Shown one piece after another: positions 24,191-37,229 of a DNA stretch of 64,000 bases. Source of the stretch: Rallus limicola (lineage: Eukaryota > Chordata > Aves > Gruiformes > Rallidae); assembly GCA_022605955.1 (NCBI GenBank), contig JAKCOZ010000003.1, forward strand, positions 41,318,761-41,382,760, written 5' to 3'. The notes under the pieces are model-generated. The model searched no databases. It had not been told where the DNA came from and saw only the letters and a list, made by a program, of their open reading frames with translations. A program made the position numbers and the translations under genes. Position 1 is the stretch's first letter. The number at the start of each line of letters is the position of its first letter.

Positions 24191-26384
24191 CTGTATTTTT
24201 CGTTTTGCATGATTTAATGCTTTTCCCTTGAATCAATTTGAAGAGTCTTCACACAGGTTTGTACACAAAACTCCTATGAACTCCAGTTTGACTAATATGA
24301 CCCTAATCTCTCCACAGCAATTTTCATTCTCTTGCTTTATTTTTTCCTTCTTTGATTGTCTTTAATAGATAAAAGTACAACGTATTGAAACAAATAAGCC
24401 AATTTTATTCAAATCTTTCCCAAATAAGGACAGCATGCAGCGTGCAAATCACTCCTTGTTTCATAGTTCTCTTCAGAAGACAATAGATACTATCCGTGCT
24501 CCCTCTGACATCACCTAGAAACCCCTGAGAATACATAAGCACTGTAGAGTGGTAAAATTTTGGCAGAGGATTCCGGTTTTGCCTAGGAGCAGGCCACAAC
24601 TAAACACATGGTACACCACACAACAGCTCTTGCAGCCCACTGTTTTGCTGTTACAGTCGGGAACAATATCATTCCTTTACAAAGCATTACTTTACTCCCA
24701 GGTCTGCTGATGAATTTACCTCAAAATTTGAACACTGTAATTGTTACTGTAATTGTTACTGTAATTGTTACTGTAATTCCATGTCCTGCCTCTGATGGAA
24801 GGCAGAGACTTTGAAAATAAATGAAATTACCCCCTTGTAAGGTCTGCACATAAGGACAATTTGCCTCTCCATCAGAAAAAACACCCTCATTCAGGAAGTA
24901 GCTTTTTTATTGCTGCAAGTTTTAACAGTAGGTGATTAATTGGAGTACTCTTACTGAAAAAGTTTTGCAACCTAAACCTTTCTTCCCAAGAGTAACAGAC
25001 CTTATATACCTTTTCAATGAAATAGTTAATTAAACATTGTAGTTATCCAATAATAATAATTTATAGATTGTAGTTCCAATTGACAAACCAAAAGTAAGTC
25101 GTTTGATGCTAGAGCAAAGGTGCTTAATAAGAACATATTCATCAACTGCCAAATTCCTTTGTCATTAGCTCATCACGTCTTTTGTTTTGTCCATTGTACA
25201 GCTTTCTTCCTACACATTTTCAGCTAAGGCTCAAAAAAATGAAAGCATGGTCTTAAAGTGAATATCAGAACAGAAATATGCTATGCAGAAATATGTGGTG
25301 GGGAGAGAATCCACAAAGACATCCCTCATTAAATAAATCTAAATGTAAGAAAAATACAAAATTTAAAAGTTCACCTTTTTTATGGGGCATCTAATAAAAA
25401 CTAAAAAATACATCAATTCAAACTTATATCTTGAAATGAAGTGTTAAAATATGCTTTTAATGCTTAGAAAAATCTGAAATTGCTTTTATTAACAATCTCA
25501 TATTTATTATTGCTAACAAATAGTCAAACTATTTCTTTAAGCTAGGGCTGAAAAACTATGAAGATTCTCTGATTAAATATTGTATTTTTCATGTACAGGG
25601 AATTGTATTGGGGGAATAAGAAATTTGATTTTTAAAATTTTCTGGAAAAAGCATCTTTCAAAGAAAAGAAAATAATTTGTAGATATGAAAATATAACAAG
25701 TCTATTTCCCAAAAAAAACCTCAGTAATGATGTAAAGAGGGTTTGGCTTTTTTCCCTCTGGTTGAATTTTCCACAAGCACAGTAACACAGCTAGTAAAAT
25801 ACACTTCATTGTTTTATAAATTTTTGCATCCTAAAAGCATGTCCACGATAAATATTTCAGGCAAATGTCCAGAGTTGTAAAGGAGCTAAGCAATCTATCT
25901 CTGTTACTTTGGTTTCAGTCCTTTTCTGTTTGTCTGCCTAGGGCATTAATATGCAGGAGTGATATCTACTCCTCAGACCCATGAAGTCTTGAAGTTATTT
26001 GTAGACCACCTGCTCTTGACCTACCCTCCATAGATCACAGAGATTCTGATTCTGTGTTAGAAGCACACAGTAACAAGCAGCAAGTTACTTACCTGACACA
26101 GCTGATTAACCTAACAGACTGTTGCATATTCCTACTCCAAGATTTACAAGAGTCACTTCAGTTAAAGTAAGAATAAAACCACATCTTGTTGTTTAAACAG
26201 AGTTTGCAGAGTGGCTAGTTTTGTTTCTTGTCTCTTTCTTTTTTCTTAGTTCCTTTTGCTACAGATTCAAATCTAAGAAAATTATTACCATACACAGGAT
26301 GTTGCCAGGTCCAGACCTTTCCGATATCAGAAAAGATTGCTGAAGTAAGATTGCACTCACCACATTAGAGTAAAGATCCAATTC
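24191..26384. other. Unique AT-rich DNA, no gene seen
   Basis: It is strongly AT-rich between 24900 and 25900. I recognise no repeat family apart from the short minisatellite at 24734-24778. Confidence 0.5.
24734..24778 (+). repeat. 12-bp minisatellite, 3.75 copies
   Basis: Perfect tandem copies of ACTGTAATTGTT, three complete plus nine bases of a fourth. There are no mismatches, so the array is probably recent or polymorphic. Confidence 0.95.
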
Positions 26385-26586
26385 CTTTCCTTCACTTTCC
26401 TTTCCTTCCATTTCCTTCCTTTTCCCCTTCCCCTTTCTCTTCTCTTTCCCTTTCCTTTTCCCTTTCCCTTTCCCTTTCCCTTTCCCTTTCCCTTTCCCTT
26501 TCCCTTTCCCTTTCCCTTTCCCTTTCCCTTCTCCTTCCCTCCTGTCCCCTTCCCTCCCTTCCTCTCCCCTCTCCTCCCCTTCCCTC
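26385..26586 (-). repeat. Polypyrimidine tract with (CCCTTT)n core
   Basis: About 200 bases of C and T only, apart from rare interruptions. The core at about 26457-26530 is perfect CCCTTT. The purine-rich strand is the minus strand, opposite to the array at 3.0-3.7 kb. Minus-strand frames reading Lys-Gly repeats are artefacts of this tract. Confidence 0.95.
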
Positions 26587-27344
26587 TTGTGGTTAAATCT
26601 CTGTCCCATTCTGAAATAGTGAACCAAACCTCAGGTGAGACCACTCAGGCCAGCAGCCTAACTGGTGAAAACTGGGAGAATTTCACCAAATGACATGTTT
26701 CCAGGCCAACAGTATTGATGAAGGAGACTGGATGGGAGTAGTGTCCTTGCCTTGACTTAAGCCAGCAACCTGCTTGAGAACTTCGCCAGGGGCTGTGCAT
26801 TTCAATCTGTTGAACTGGCTACAATCCCTGTCTCAAACACAATATTCCAGGATGACCTTAACAAATCACTTTCTGCATGCTTCATGGTTCAAATACTGTT
26901 TACATTTATGGTGGGTTATAAGTGGGCCTGTATCTGCACGTAAGACACTCCTACTACAGACATGCAGAACACACAAATAAAAATGAAGAACCATATTGAA
27001 ATCAATGGTATCAGGTTGGGAGCTTCTGTAAGCAAGCTGATGTGCTTGGGATTCCTTGCAAGTTTTGCTGGACCGAGAAAAAATGCACTTCTAGACAATA
27101 ACACCATTACTCAATCATTAGAGGAAATGCTTGTTGATCTTCTCTGTTCCTTTGGTCCACACACAGGGATAATATTTCATAAGCAGCTTTTTATGCTGAG
27201 TTAATTTTCAAAACTCCTAATGCCAGCAGAAGTTAATTATCCCATGAAGTTTGAAAAATTGCAGTGAGTGCCACAATTCATTGTAAGTATGAAGAAAAGG
27301 TAAGAAAACAAGGCACTCCAAAAATGTATTTTGGCTTTGTACTG
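26587..27344. other. Unique DNA, no gene seen
   Basis: I recognise no repeat or exon here. Confidence 0.5.
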
Positions 27345-27584
27345 TAGTAGGCCAAGGGTGCTGAGGGAGCTGGCGGAAGTACTCACCAAACCACTTTCTA
27401 TCATCTATCAGCAGACCTGGCTAACTGGGGAGGTCCCACTTGACTGGAGGCTCATGAATGTGATGCCCATCTACAAGAAGGGGTGGAAGGAGGACCCAGG
27501 GAACTACCAAGCTGTCAGTCTGACTTCAGTGTCAGGGAAGGTTATGGAACAGATTGTCTTGAATGCCGTCACACAGCACATTTT
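27345..27584 (+). mobile_element. CR1 LINE, reverse-transcriptase fragment
   Basis: The plus frame from 27331 reads LRELAEVLTKPLSIIYQQTW, then GEVPLDW, IYKKGWKEDPGNYQ and VSLTSVSGKVMEQ. This is the start of the CR1 RT domain, with few changes. It breaks off at 27584, where a family B LTR begins, and CR1 does not resume beyond the LTR block. Confidence 0.92.
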
Positions 27585-27836
27585 TGTTGGTTTGCATGGC
27601 TGGGTTCTGGTGGAGAAGGGGAACCTGTGGGGAGGCTTCTGCAGCTAGAAGCTTTCTGTAGGACTGAGGGAGAAAACACCAATCAACCCAAGGCTAGATT
27701 CATTGTTGACCAAGGCTGAGCCAATCAGTAATGAATCACATTCAGTAGAAATAAACCTAATAAGGGAGTGAGAAGATGTAAAAATCTGTGGAAACACCAA
27801 GGTCAGTGAAGAGACTGGGAGAGGAGGTGCCCCAGT
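27585..27836 (+). mobile_element. Family B LTR, 5' part (sense)
   Basis: This is the first roughly 250 bases of a family B LTR on the plus strand, starting TGTTGGTTTGCATGGCTGGG inside CR1. It runs through GGTCAGTGAAGAGACTGGGA and stops at GAGGAGGTGCCCCAG, the point where the 44756 copy continues with U3 sequence. It directly abuts an oppositely oriented family B segment. Confidence 0.8.
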
Positions 27837-27837
27837 G

Positions 27838-28745
27838 TGGTGGTTTGACCCCATCTGGAGGCCAGATGCCCACCAAAGTCACTCTATCACTCCCCTTTTC
27901 AGCTGGATAGGGGAGAAAATATGTATTGAGAGGCTTAGGAGTCGGGATAAGGACAGGGAGATCATTCCACAATCAGTGTCACAGGCAAAAGAGACCAAAC
28001 ACAGAGTAAAGGAAAGAAAACTGTAATTTATTACACCATGCTACACACCAAGTGAAACCAGAGACAGGTTATGAGAAGTGTGAGAAGATCTTAAAAGCAC
28101 CTTCCCCCACCCCTCCCTTCTTAGCAGACTCCACTCTGTTCATGATTTTGCTCCCTTCTTTCCCCCCCATAGTGGCACAGGGAGGGGCAGGGACTGGAGG
28201 AATGGGGGTTTCACTCAATTCATCACAAGTTGTTTTCCTTCTTAGCCAGGGAAGGGGGGGCATTCCTCACAGCCTTCCCCTGCTGCTCCATGGGGTCCCA
28301 CTCACGGGATACAGTTCTTTATTAACTTCTCCACGAGTCCTTTCCCACAGGGCTTCAGCTCTTCACCAGCTGCTGCAGAGTGGATCACTGCTATGGCAGC
28401 CAGTCTTTAAGTCATAGAATGTGTCTCAGTCTCTCAAGCCCAGACTGCTCCAGTCTGGTCCCCGACAGAGTCACAAGCCCCTTCCTACCAACAAACTTGT
28501 TCCTCTGTGGATCTCTCTCTGTCTTACTCTGTCTCTGAGTCTGTCTCTTGCGCATGTCTCTGTGTCTCTGTCTCTCTCCACAGGCTGCAAGTGCTGGCAG
28601 AGGCTCCAATGTGGGTCACAGCATCTTCTGTATATTCTCCAGTGGCCTCTCCACAGGCTACAGGTGGGGTCTCGGCCTTTTCCATGGGCTGTGGGGGGAC
28701 ACCCTCTGCACCATGGGTTTCTCCACAGGCTGCAAGGGCATCTGT
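27838..28745 (-). mobile_element. Family B LTR, remaining part (antisense)
   Basis: It starts at the LTR 3' terminus (TGGTGGTTTGACCCCATCTG) and is nearly collinear with 7872-8660. The reversed poly-A signal (TTTATT) is at 28027-28032, and U3-type GGGCTG and CCATGG units lie at 28580-28740. It ends near 28745 at GGCTGCAAGGGCATCTGT, the point where the sense piece at 27585-27836 leaves off. The two pieces together cover the LTR once, in opposite orientation. Confidence 0.82.
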
Positions 28746-31720
28746 CAGTATATCATGACACTTTGACACTATGATGCTCTACAGTACTACTAAACAGGAC
28801 AAATCTGTTGCCAGAAGACTTGGTCTTGAAAACAGAATGCAACTAGAGAAGGGAAATAAGAAAGTACTTTAATCAAAAAAGATTATCTCAGTGCACAGCA
28901 GTATAAATACAGAGCATGGCACTATAAGTAAGCCCCTCCATCTGGCACAGCATTTAAATTCCTTCTTGAATGCCTGCATTCATGTCATAGCATTTGACAT
29001 GTTATGTCAAAAGACACTTATGAACAACAGGACTTAGATACCTGACCATCCCTATGCCAAAGTGTCAACAGGTAAAACTCTACTTAGCCCACCCTTATTT
29101 CTATGGGGCAAAACAAAGCTACAGCATTCTCTAGCAAGATTCTTGACATAGACAGTGCTGAGCAAGACCACCAGTGCCATCCCCTGCATTTGACATTTCA
29201 TGCAAACACTTTTCTGTGAAATTTTTGAGAATTCAATACCCTTGGTACAAGCCAGTTAACACTGTCATGAAGGAACACAGGGGTATCTGCATGGGATGAT
29301 GAGCCAAGCACATAGTTACCTGAAGTTAATGACAGGGCCTGAGATATTTTCACTCCCTTGTTACATGGGACACAGTATCCTGACACATTGATATGGAGTT
29401 CCATACATTATAAGATAAAAAACAAAGCAGGACTCTATCACCACCTCCTATTTCCAACCGAAGGAGTGACTGCTCTGACTCCAGGACTATATGAAGATGT
29501 GACTAACATCTCATCTTCTCTGGAAATGAGAGGAGAAAACTCCCTGATTGCTATCCCGTTGGAACTGGTATTGTGCCTCTGAGAGGTTTTGAGTTTGATT
29601 AATTCCAATGTATTGCAGGGCCCGCCCATTTAACAAACATTTCAAAATGACAGTAATTTGATTATTGGAAAACTGGAGGCTCTGTGAAAATGTTTGTGGA
29701 GATCCAAATGATTCTTCCAGGGCGCAGAGAAGTAGGTAAGGTCGTTTTGAGCCAGATGAGTTCTAAATTAGCCTCGAGTAAAAATTCATCATGATCATAA
29801 TTTAAGATCACTATAGCAACACAATCACACTTGCCAAGTATCTAACATTATAAAATTATAGCTGACTTTGCCAGGAAAAAAAAAACAACTGGTTTCTTCC
29901 CTGCAAATTTTTTTTTTAAATCTGTATTATGAAAGTGGTAGCAGTTGTTAAGGATCAAGATCTGATTTTTTTCTGTGGTTAAGGAAAGACACAAGACTCA
30001 TATGCTATTTCATTTCTCAGCAGGTAACTCCTAGCATATATCTCCTTGAATATGGAACCACCGTGCTTTCCAAGGGATCCATGAATTTTTACATGGTAGA
30101 AACAGATCATAATACAGATCAGGATGAAAGGAATGATTCAAGGGACACTGTGTTTTGTCAATTGTGCAGTGGGAGGGAAGATTTAGAAGTTAGGTGGTAA
30201 AGTGTGCTAAGGCAAATCCTTCCTCATGGACTTTCAGCCATTTGGATTCAAGGAGATGTACATGTTTTGCACAAGAGCAGAAGTGACACCTTTATTTTGG
30301 ATTCTGCACAGTTCAGCTGAATTCAGAGCTGACCAGCCAGAGAGAGTAGCAACCTCTCTCTATGCCCTGTGATGTGCACCACCCAATACTTCTGCTACCA
30401 TTGAAGCTTCTTAGCTCATGTCTTCCCAATGCTTTAAGCACAGAGGAGTTCCTGGAGAAAGGACTGAAAACAGTTCAGCAACATCATCTTTTGACAGCAG
30501 CAAATCTCCATGGGCCTCAGTGGCAATACTGCTGGGAATGCACAGACCACAGTGCTGGCAGCATGTTAAATGCAGCACCCTTATTTGGGCTGACTCAGCT
30601 TCCTCTCACACGAGTTTTACTGGCTTTACATATCGGCTTCGCTGCAGTCTTGAGGGCATCCCTATCCTCTAAACACATCTACATGGGCACATGCAAAACC
30701 CAAACATAACCTAGAACCTGTGCCAGACTTGAGAAAATCCTGCAGACTCATCTATGCATGAAATCAGGATTTTCAGGGCACATACTTTATTTACAAAAGC
30801 TTTGGGGAATTCTGAATCTAGGATGTTCAAATGAAGATGGGGAGAGGTGTGTGGCAACAGTTTTCTTGTACCGTCTCCCAGGAAAATCCATTGTCTGGCA
30901 GATGCAGAGCAGAGGATAGAACCAGCAGAAAATTTCACACAGTGCACCTTCCATCACACTTCTTCCGTCACACAAGTGGGCAGCTCTCAGACCACCCTTT
31001 CCATCATGTAGAAAGAGTGCAGAGGGACTGGGATGTAAACCTACCAGAAGGCTGGCCAAGGCACAGACCAATGTTTGTAATGTTAATTGCTCCACCGGGG
31101 GAGCAAGTGGCTCTAGAGAGAAGTGACTCAGGGAAGCTGCAGGCAAGATGTTCTTGGCAGGAGACTGGAAGATGAGCACACTTTCAGCATCACTGCTGGG
31201 AAAGGGAAAATGAAAGTGACTTCTCTCCTTACCCCACTGGTGAATTGAAGGCACATACATTAATAGAAGAAAAGGAAACAACTGTTCTTTTCATGCTTTC
31301 GTAGGGAGTAATTGGTAGAAACAAGGAGAAAAGTAGAGATTTCTTAAGATTCCCCCAGGACTGATAATTGTGTGAATAACTTTCCTTGTTACGTGACAGT
31401 CTGGTCTTTCCACATCTTTACACCACAGACCTATCTGAAACTCTCCACCACCAGTGTCTTACTCACAGCCTCACTTACACACAGCTGGTCTGCAGCATGT
31501 AGCTACGAGGAGACAAAGAGCAGAACTGCTTTGAAAAGCTTCCACCCATTCCAACAACAGCCAGATGCTTATGGTTCAGATTGCCTTGCTGCAAATAAGA
31601 TCCAAAAAGCAGCAGGGATGAGATGGTCTCAACAATGACTAGCATTCATCTGTCCTAAAGAACAGCATGTTATCAACACCATCCATACAACCTCACATAA
31701 ATTTTTTTCTCTGTCAGGAT
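28746..31720. other. Unique DNA, no gene seen
   Basis: I recognise no repeat family. Overlapping frames on both strands at 30787-31281 (164 codons minus, 114 codons plus) look like no protein I know and have no splice or promoter support. Confidence 0.5.
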
Positions 31721-31721
31721 A

Positions 31722-33093
31722 CAGAATCACAGAAACACCGAATCACAGAATCACAAGTTTGAAAAAGACCTTTGAAGATCATCAAATCCAACCAATCCCA
31801 TCCTAAGCTAAACCATATCCCTAAGTACCTCATCTACCCTTTTTTTTTAATATATCCAGGAAAGGTGACTCAACCACCTCCCTGGGCAACCTGTTTCAGG
31901 CCCCAACAACTCTTTCAGTAAATTTTTTTTTCTAATCTGAGCCTGCCCTGGCACAGCTTTGTGCCATTTCCCCTTGTCCTATCTCCTTTCACCTGGCTGA
32001 AGAGACCATCACCCACCTCTCTAAAACCTCCCTTCAGGTAGTTGTAGGTGGTGATAAGGTCTCCCCTCAGCCTCTTCTTCTCCAGGCTAAACATACCCAG
32101 CTCCCTCAGCTGCTCCTCATAGGATTTGCCCTTCAGCCTCTTCACCAGCCTGGCTGCCCTTTTCTGGACCTACTCAAGGACCTCAATGTCCTTCTTATGG
32201 TGAGGAGCCCAGAACTGGACACAGCACTTGAGGTGCAGCCTCAGCAATGCCAAGTCCAGGGGCACAATCACCTCCCTAGAGCTACTGGACACACTGTTTT
32301 TGATACAAGCCAGGATGCCATTGGCCTTCCTGGCCACCTGGGCACTCTGCTAGCTCATATTCAGCCTGCAGCCAACCAACACCCCCAGGTCCTTCTCCGC
32401 CTGACAGCTCTCCAGCCAGTCTCCCCCAAACCTGTAGTGCTGCATGGGGTTGTTATGTCCCATGTGCAGCACTCTACACTTGGCTTTATTAAACGTCATC
32501 CCACTGGTCTCAGCCCAATTGTCCAGTCTATTCAGGTCTCTTTGAAGAGCCTCCCTACCCTCAGGCAGATCAACACTTTCTCCCAGCTCAGTGTCATCTG
32601 CAAACTTACTGAGGGAGCATTCAATCCCTTCATCCAGGTCATTGATAAGGATGTTGAACAAAACTGGACCTAGGACTGAGCCCTGGGGGCGCCACTCGTG
32701 ATCGGCCTCCAGCTGGATTTTGTGCCATTTACCACCACCCTTTGGGCCCAGCCAGACAGTTTTTAACCCAGCTGAGGGTCCACCTGTCCAGGCCAGTGTC
32801 AGCCAGTTTCTCAGTCAGAATGCTGTGAGCAATGGTGTCAAAGGCTTTACTGAATTCCAGGTAGGCCACATCCACAGCCTTCCCCTCGTCCATTAATCAG
32901 GTCACCTTGTCGCAGAAGGTGATCAGATTAGTTTGACAGGACCTACCTTCTGTAAACCCATGTTGAGTGGGCCTGATCCCCTGGCCATCACACATGTGCT
33001 GCATGATAGCTCCCAGGATGACCCTCTCCATGATATTCCCCAGGACTGAGGTCAGACCGACAGGCCTGTACTTCCCCAGATCCTCCTTCAGAC
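31722..33093 (-). mobile_element. CR1 LINE, RT domain through 3' end (antisense)
   Basis: An antisense CR1 of about 1.37 kb with the terminal repeats at the left (ACAGAATCACAGAAACAC). The minus frame at 31915-32145 gives [17 protein letters not shown]. The minus frame at 32350-32661 gives the RT tail: [20 protein letters not shown], then [20 protein letters not shown]. The catalytic FADD-type box is still readable, but stop codons and frame breaks occur elsewhere. It belongs to the same subfamily as 19850-20480. Confidence 0.95.
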
Positions 33094-33623
33094 CCTGAAG
33101 GGTCAGAAAAAGACCAACTAGCTGGGTATCAACGACTGATATATGGTTTTCCCATCACAATACAAATGCAGTGCTGTTCTACCCAAAATTACACCCACAG
33201 ATGTAGAAATAGTATTTGTATCTGAAGTTGAGCAGGATTAGCAGGCGGAGACAAATTTGCCAACCAGTAATTGCTGTACTGAAGGTTATGAGGCACTGGA
33301 CAGACTCTGTTTCTCCACCAGAACTGGTAGAACTACACTATTTTGCACTTTGATAGCACCATCAGCAACCTAGACTGTATTCCAGTTGCCTGCAGGGATG
33401 TGTATGATCAGGCAGTTTCTTTCTTTTTGCATTGTATTTTTCCATTTTTAAGTACTATCCCTAAAGAACAATGTTTGGTGAAGACATGTCACTGCTGCGT
33501 TTTCTTATACTATACATACAGGAAGATACAAGTACTTAAATTGCTACCGTGTGTAATAATTTAACTCACACTAAACCTGCCCTCTTTCTTTTGGCAGAGA
33601 ATCAACTAGTCAACACAGGAAGT
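33094..33623. other. Unique DNA between two CR1 copies
   Basis: I recognise no repeat or exon in these 530 bases. Confidence 0.5.
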
Positions 33624-35230
33624 GAATCATAGAAACATAGAATGCTTTGGATTAGAAGGGACCTCAAAGATCATCTAGTTTCAACCGCCCTGCCATGGGC
33701 AAGGACACCCTCCACTCCAGCAGGTTGTCCACAGCTCCATCCAACCTGGCCTTGAACACTTCCAGGGAGAGGGCAGCCACAACTTCTTTCGGCAACCTGT
33801 TCTAGTGCCTCACCACCCTCTAAGCAAAGAATTTCTTCCTAGCATCTAATCTAAATCTACCCTCCTTCAGTTGAAGGCCCTTAACCCTTGTCATATCACT
33901 ACACTCCTTGATAAAGTCCCTCTCCATCTTTCCTTTAGGATCCCTTTAGACACTGGTAGGCTGAAATAAGGTCTTGCCAGAGCCTTCTTCAGGTTGAACA
34001 AGCCCAACTCTCACAGCCTATCCTCATAACAGAGGTGCTCCAGTCTTTCCTGTACCGTGGACCCCAGAGCTGGATGCAGTACTCCAAGTGGGATCTCACA
34101 AGAGCAGAGGAACAGAATCACCTCCCACAACCTACTGGCCACTCTGTTCTTGATGCAGCCCAGGACACGGTTGGTCTTCTGAGCTGCTGGCACACACTGC
34201 CAGCTAGAACACTGCTTGTCATTGATCAGGTGCCCCATGTCCTTCTCCTCAGGGCTGCTCTCAATCCATTTTCCATCCACCCTGTAGTTGTGCTTGGGAT
34301 TGCACCAACCCACCTGCAGGACCTTGCACTTGGCCCTGTTGAAGTTCACATGGGCCCATCTCTCCAGCCTGCCAAGGTCCCTGTGAAAGGAATCACTTCC
34401 CTCCAGTGTGTCAACCTCACTACACAGCTTGGGGTCATTGGCAAACTTGCTGAGGGTGCACTCAATCCCACTGTCCATGTCACCAACAAAGATACTGAAC
34501 AGTACTGGTCCCAGTACTGACCCCTGAGGAACACCACTTTCACAGACCTCCGCATGGACATTGAGTCACTGAGTAAAACTCTTTGAGTGTGACCAGCCAT
34601 CCAGTCCCTTATCCACTCAGTGGTCCATCCATCAGATCCTTGTCTCTCCAATTTAGAGACAAGGATATAGTACAGGACAGTGTCAAATGCCCTGCATGTG
34701 TCCAGGAAGAAAATGTCTGTCATTCTTCCCTTGTCCAATACAGCTCTTATTCCATCATTGAAAGCCACCAGATTTGTCAGGCATAATTTGCCCTCAGTTA
34801 AGCCATGTTGGCTGTCACCAATCACCTCATTATTCTTCATGTGCCCGACCATGGTTTCCAGGAGGATCTGCTCCATGATTTTGCCAGGCACTCAGATGAG
34901 ACTGACCGACCTGTAGTTCCCTGAGTCTTCCTTTTTTCCCTTTTTAAAAATGTGGGCTATGTTTCCCCTTTTCTAGTCAGTGGGGAGTTCTCCAGACTGC
35001 CAGGACCTTTCAAATATGATGGAGACTGGCTTGGCCACTTCACCCAACAATTCCTTCAGGACACATGGATGCACCTCATTAGGTCCCATGGTCTTGTGCA
35101 CCTTCAATTCTTTAGGTGTTCTCAAACTTCATCTTCTCCTACAGTGGGCAGTTCCTTATATTTCTAGTTGCTGGTTTTGCCTTCCATGACTTGGGCAGTG
35201 TGGCTAGAGCTCTTGCCAGTGTGTTAAAAT
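33624..35230 (-). mobile_element. CR1 LINE, RT domain through 3' end, second subfamily (antisense)
   Basis: The longest CR1 in the window, about 1.6 kb antisense. It begins with AATCATAGAAACATAGAATG. The minus frames at 34011-34478 and 34346-34891 read the RT domain in two frames: [20 protein letters not shown] and [19 protein letters not shown] in one, [19 protein letters not shown] in the other. The FADD-type box has become FAND. Sequence differs from the copy at 31722-33093, so this is another subfamily. The right edge fades between about 35220 and 35450. Confidence 0.93.
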
Positions 35231-37229
35231 GAAAGGCCTGGCTAATATAAGATGCATTAAATATCTCCTTAAAGCAGATAGCACAGCTCTGCCACTTGAA
35301 GTGAGATGTGCTTAATCATTTCTGGTTGACAAACTGGTAACTTTTAACAGGATATTGAATGAGGCCCTCAGCTGCTGTCAAAAGTACAAATCCATGGACA
35401 TCACCAGGTGAGCTGGCCCAAATATTCTTCTTGATACTGAAGTGTCTTCTTCCTCTAGCTCCTCATCTTCTTATGCTGACAGGAATTTGTCCTATCATGG
35501 GAAACCATAAATTACTTAGTAGAAAATATCTCAACAGTGCTCCTCTTCTTGACTACACATTTTTCCCTCTTTATTAGCAGGCTGTACTCAAGCAAGCCAC
35601 ATGGTTTTGCATTCTTCTCATAAGTTTCGCTAATGTTAAACCACTTAAGTGCTGAGAGCTAGTTTGTACCATCAGATACTCAGAAATCCCTATCATAAAC
35701 TATTTCCTTCACACCAGTAAATTTTGTCCAACATGAATAATTTCTATATGCTTCCGCAGTCAAAAGATACATTATCTAATATGGAACCCCCCCCCCCCCT
35801 CCTCTACACATGTGCTGAAAGTTTTATGTCATGTTAAGAAACATACTGAAAATGTTCTTTGCAGTGTCTAACCACTGTGGAGAACAGTTTAGCAGGAAGA
35901 ATGTGAAAACTCCATAGACGGCTGCTTCTGCTAATGCTCTTTTTTCTATCTATTTAGAAATACAGAAAGCACAGGGACTTGGGCAACTATTTTCAGACAC
36001 ACTGAGTAGCCCCAACAGCAACATTCCAGAGTCACAGAGACAGTAAGAAATTGAGGCAGTGCAGCTGGGTTCGCAGACAGCACTTCAGAGTGGTCAGTTT
36101 GATATGCTACAACACTCATGTGGTCATGTATGGGGCGAAGGACACTTCCTGTATGGGCAATCCAACACCAAATTTTCCCACCAAGATCCAAGTGTTCATG
36201 AAAGACAGGCAGAGGAGAGTGGAAGACATTGGGTGGTCCTGTCAGGATACTTGAACAAGATTGGCAAGAATATAATTTATTCTGCACTGATTTATGTAAA
36301 GTAAATGATTACTTCATATGTATTTTCTGTAGTTCAGGATATTATTTCTTCTGAGTACCAAGCAAGAAACCTCATGTTTTCAATAAGAATATTGTTTGCC
36401 TGGCTGTCTGAGCTGTATCTCTCTTCCTCTTCACAAAGAAAAGACAGTCAAACAATAAAACTGAAAGGAGGAACTTCACAACAGGAGAGAAGAAGTTTTG
36501 AAGAGGGAGCTATTGTTTCATTTAATCTCATTGTTTACAAATAGCTGTTCAAATAAGCATTGGTGTCACCCATTCCCCAGATGGACCATAGTGAAAAATG
36601 GATTTGAAAAGAACATGGTCAAAAGGACTGCAAGCTGATGAGACAGGATAAGGATCTGCACACTGCAGCCACACATGTGTTTCAGAGTGCCAGCAGACTG
36701 AAATGTGGGCAGGGAAGTAAAAGAAACATTTTCCTGGTTCTAGAATGAAGACAGTTCTCTCCCAGCTCAGGAGGAGGAGGCTGGCACTTACAGATCCAAT
36801 GTCTCCCCTACAGCAAAGTCTGTCCCTTTTAAGAATATCCCAAAAAGCTAGAGACATTCAGGTAGTGCCTTGATCCTGAATGGATATTTTGTCTCAGTCA
36901 GCTGTGATACCACAAATCCTTTTAAGGAATATCAGCCAACTTCCTTCTGCAAAATGAGAGTGAAAAGCCATTTTAACTATGTTTCTAGTAAAAATCAATG
37001 TCATTATCTCTGTAACTACCCTCATTCATGGCATCTGAGGCTATGCTTTCTAAGGAACCTATTCTGGCAGACACATCCCTAGACCAGAACAAAATTGTAT
37101 ATTGTGCTGATGCCTCCTCTGATTCATGTTATCACGTCCTTTGAGCCTGCAAATGCTCCGGAGGAGCCAGTGATAGGCATGGCAAATGGATACCAGAAAG
37201 TGGCCACCTCCTTCCCCAGAAGTGATTGT
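35231..37229. other. Unique DNA, no gene seen
   Basis: There is a run of 13 C at 35787-35799. Otherwise I recognise no repeat, and no coding exon. Confidence 0.5.

Noticed and set aside
26259..26644. Lys-Gly-rich minus-strand frames of 95 and 122 codons
   Set aside because: They come from the (CCCTTT)n tract read on the purine strand.
28421..28774. Frames of 72 to 117 codons on both strands
   Set aside because: They fall in the antisense family B LTR.
30787..31281. 164-codon minus frame overlapped by a 114-codon plus frame
   Set aside because: No family resemblance and no splice or promoter signal. Frames of this length are expected by chance in 64 kb.
32197..32673. 158-codon plus frame
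   Set aside because: It is the antisense shadow of CR1 ORF2 on the minus strand.
34035..34520. 161-codon plus frame
   Set aside because: It is the antisense shadow of the CR1 reverse transcriptase.
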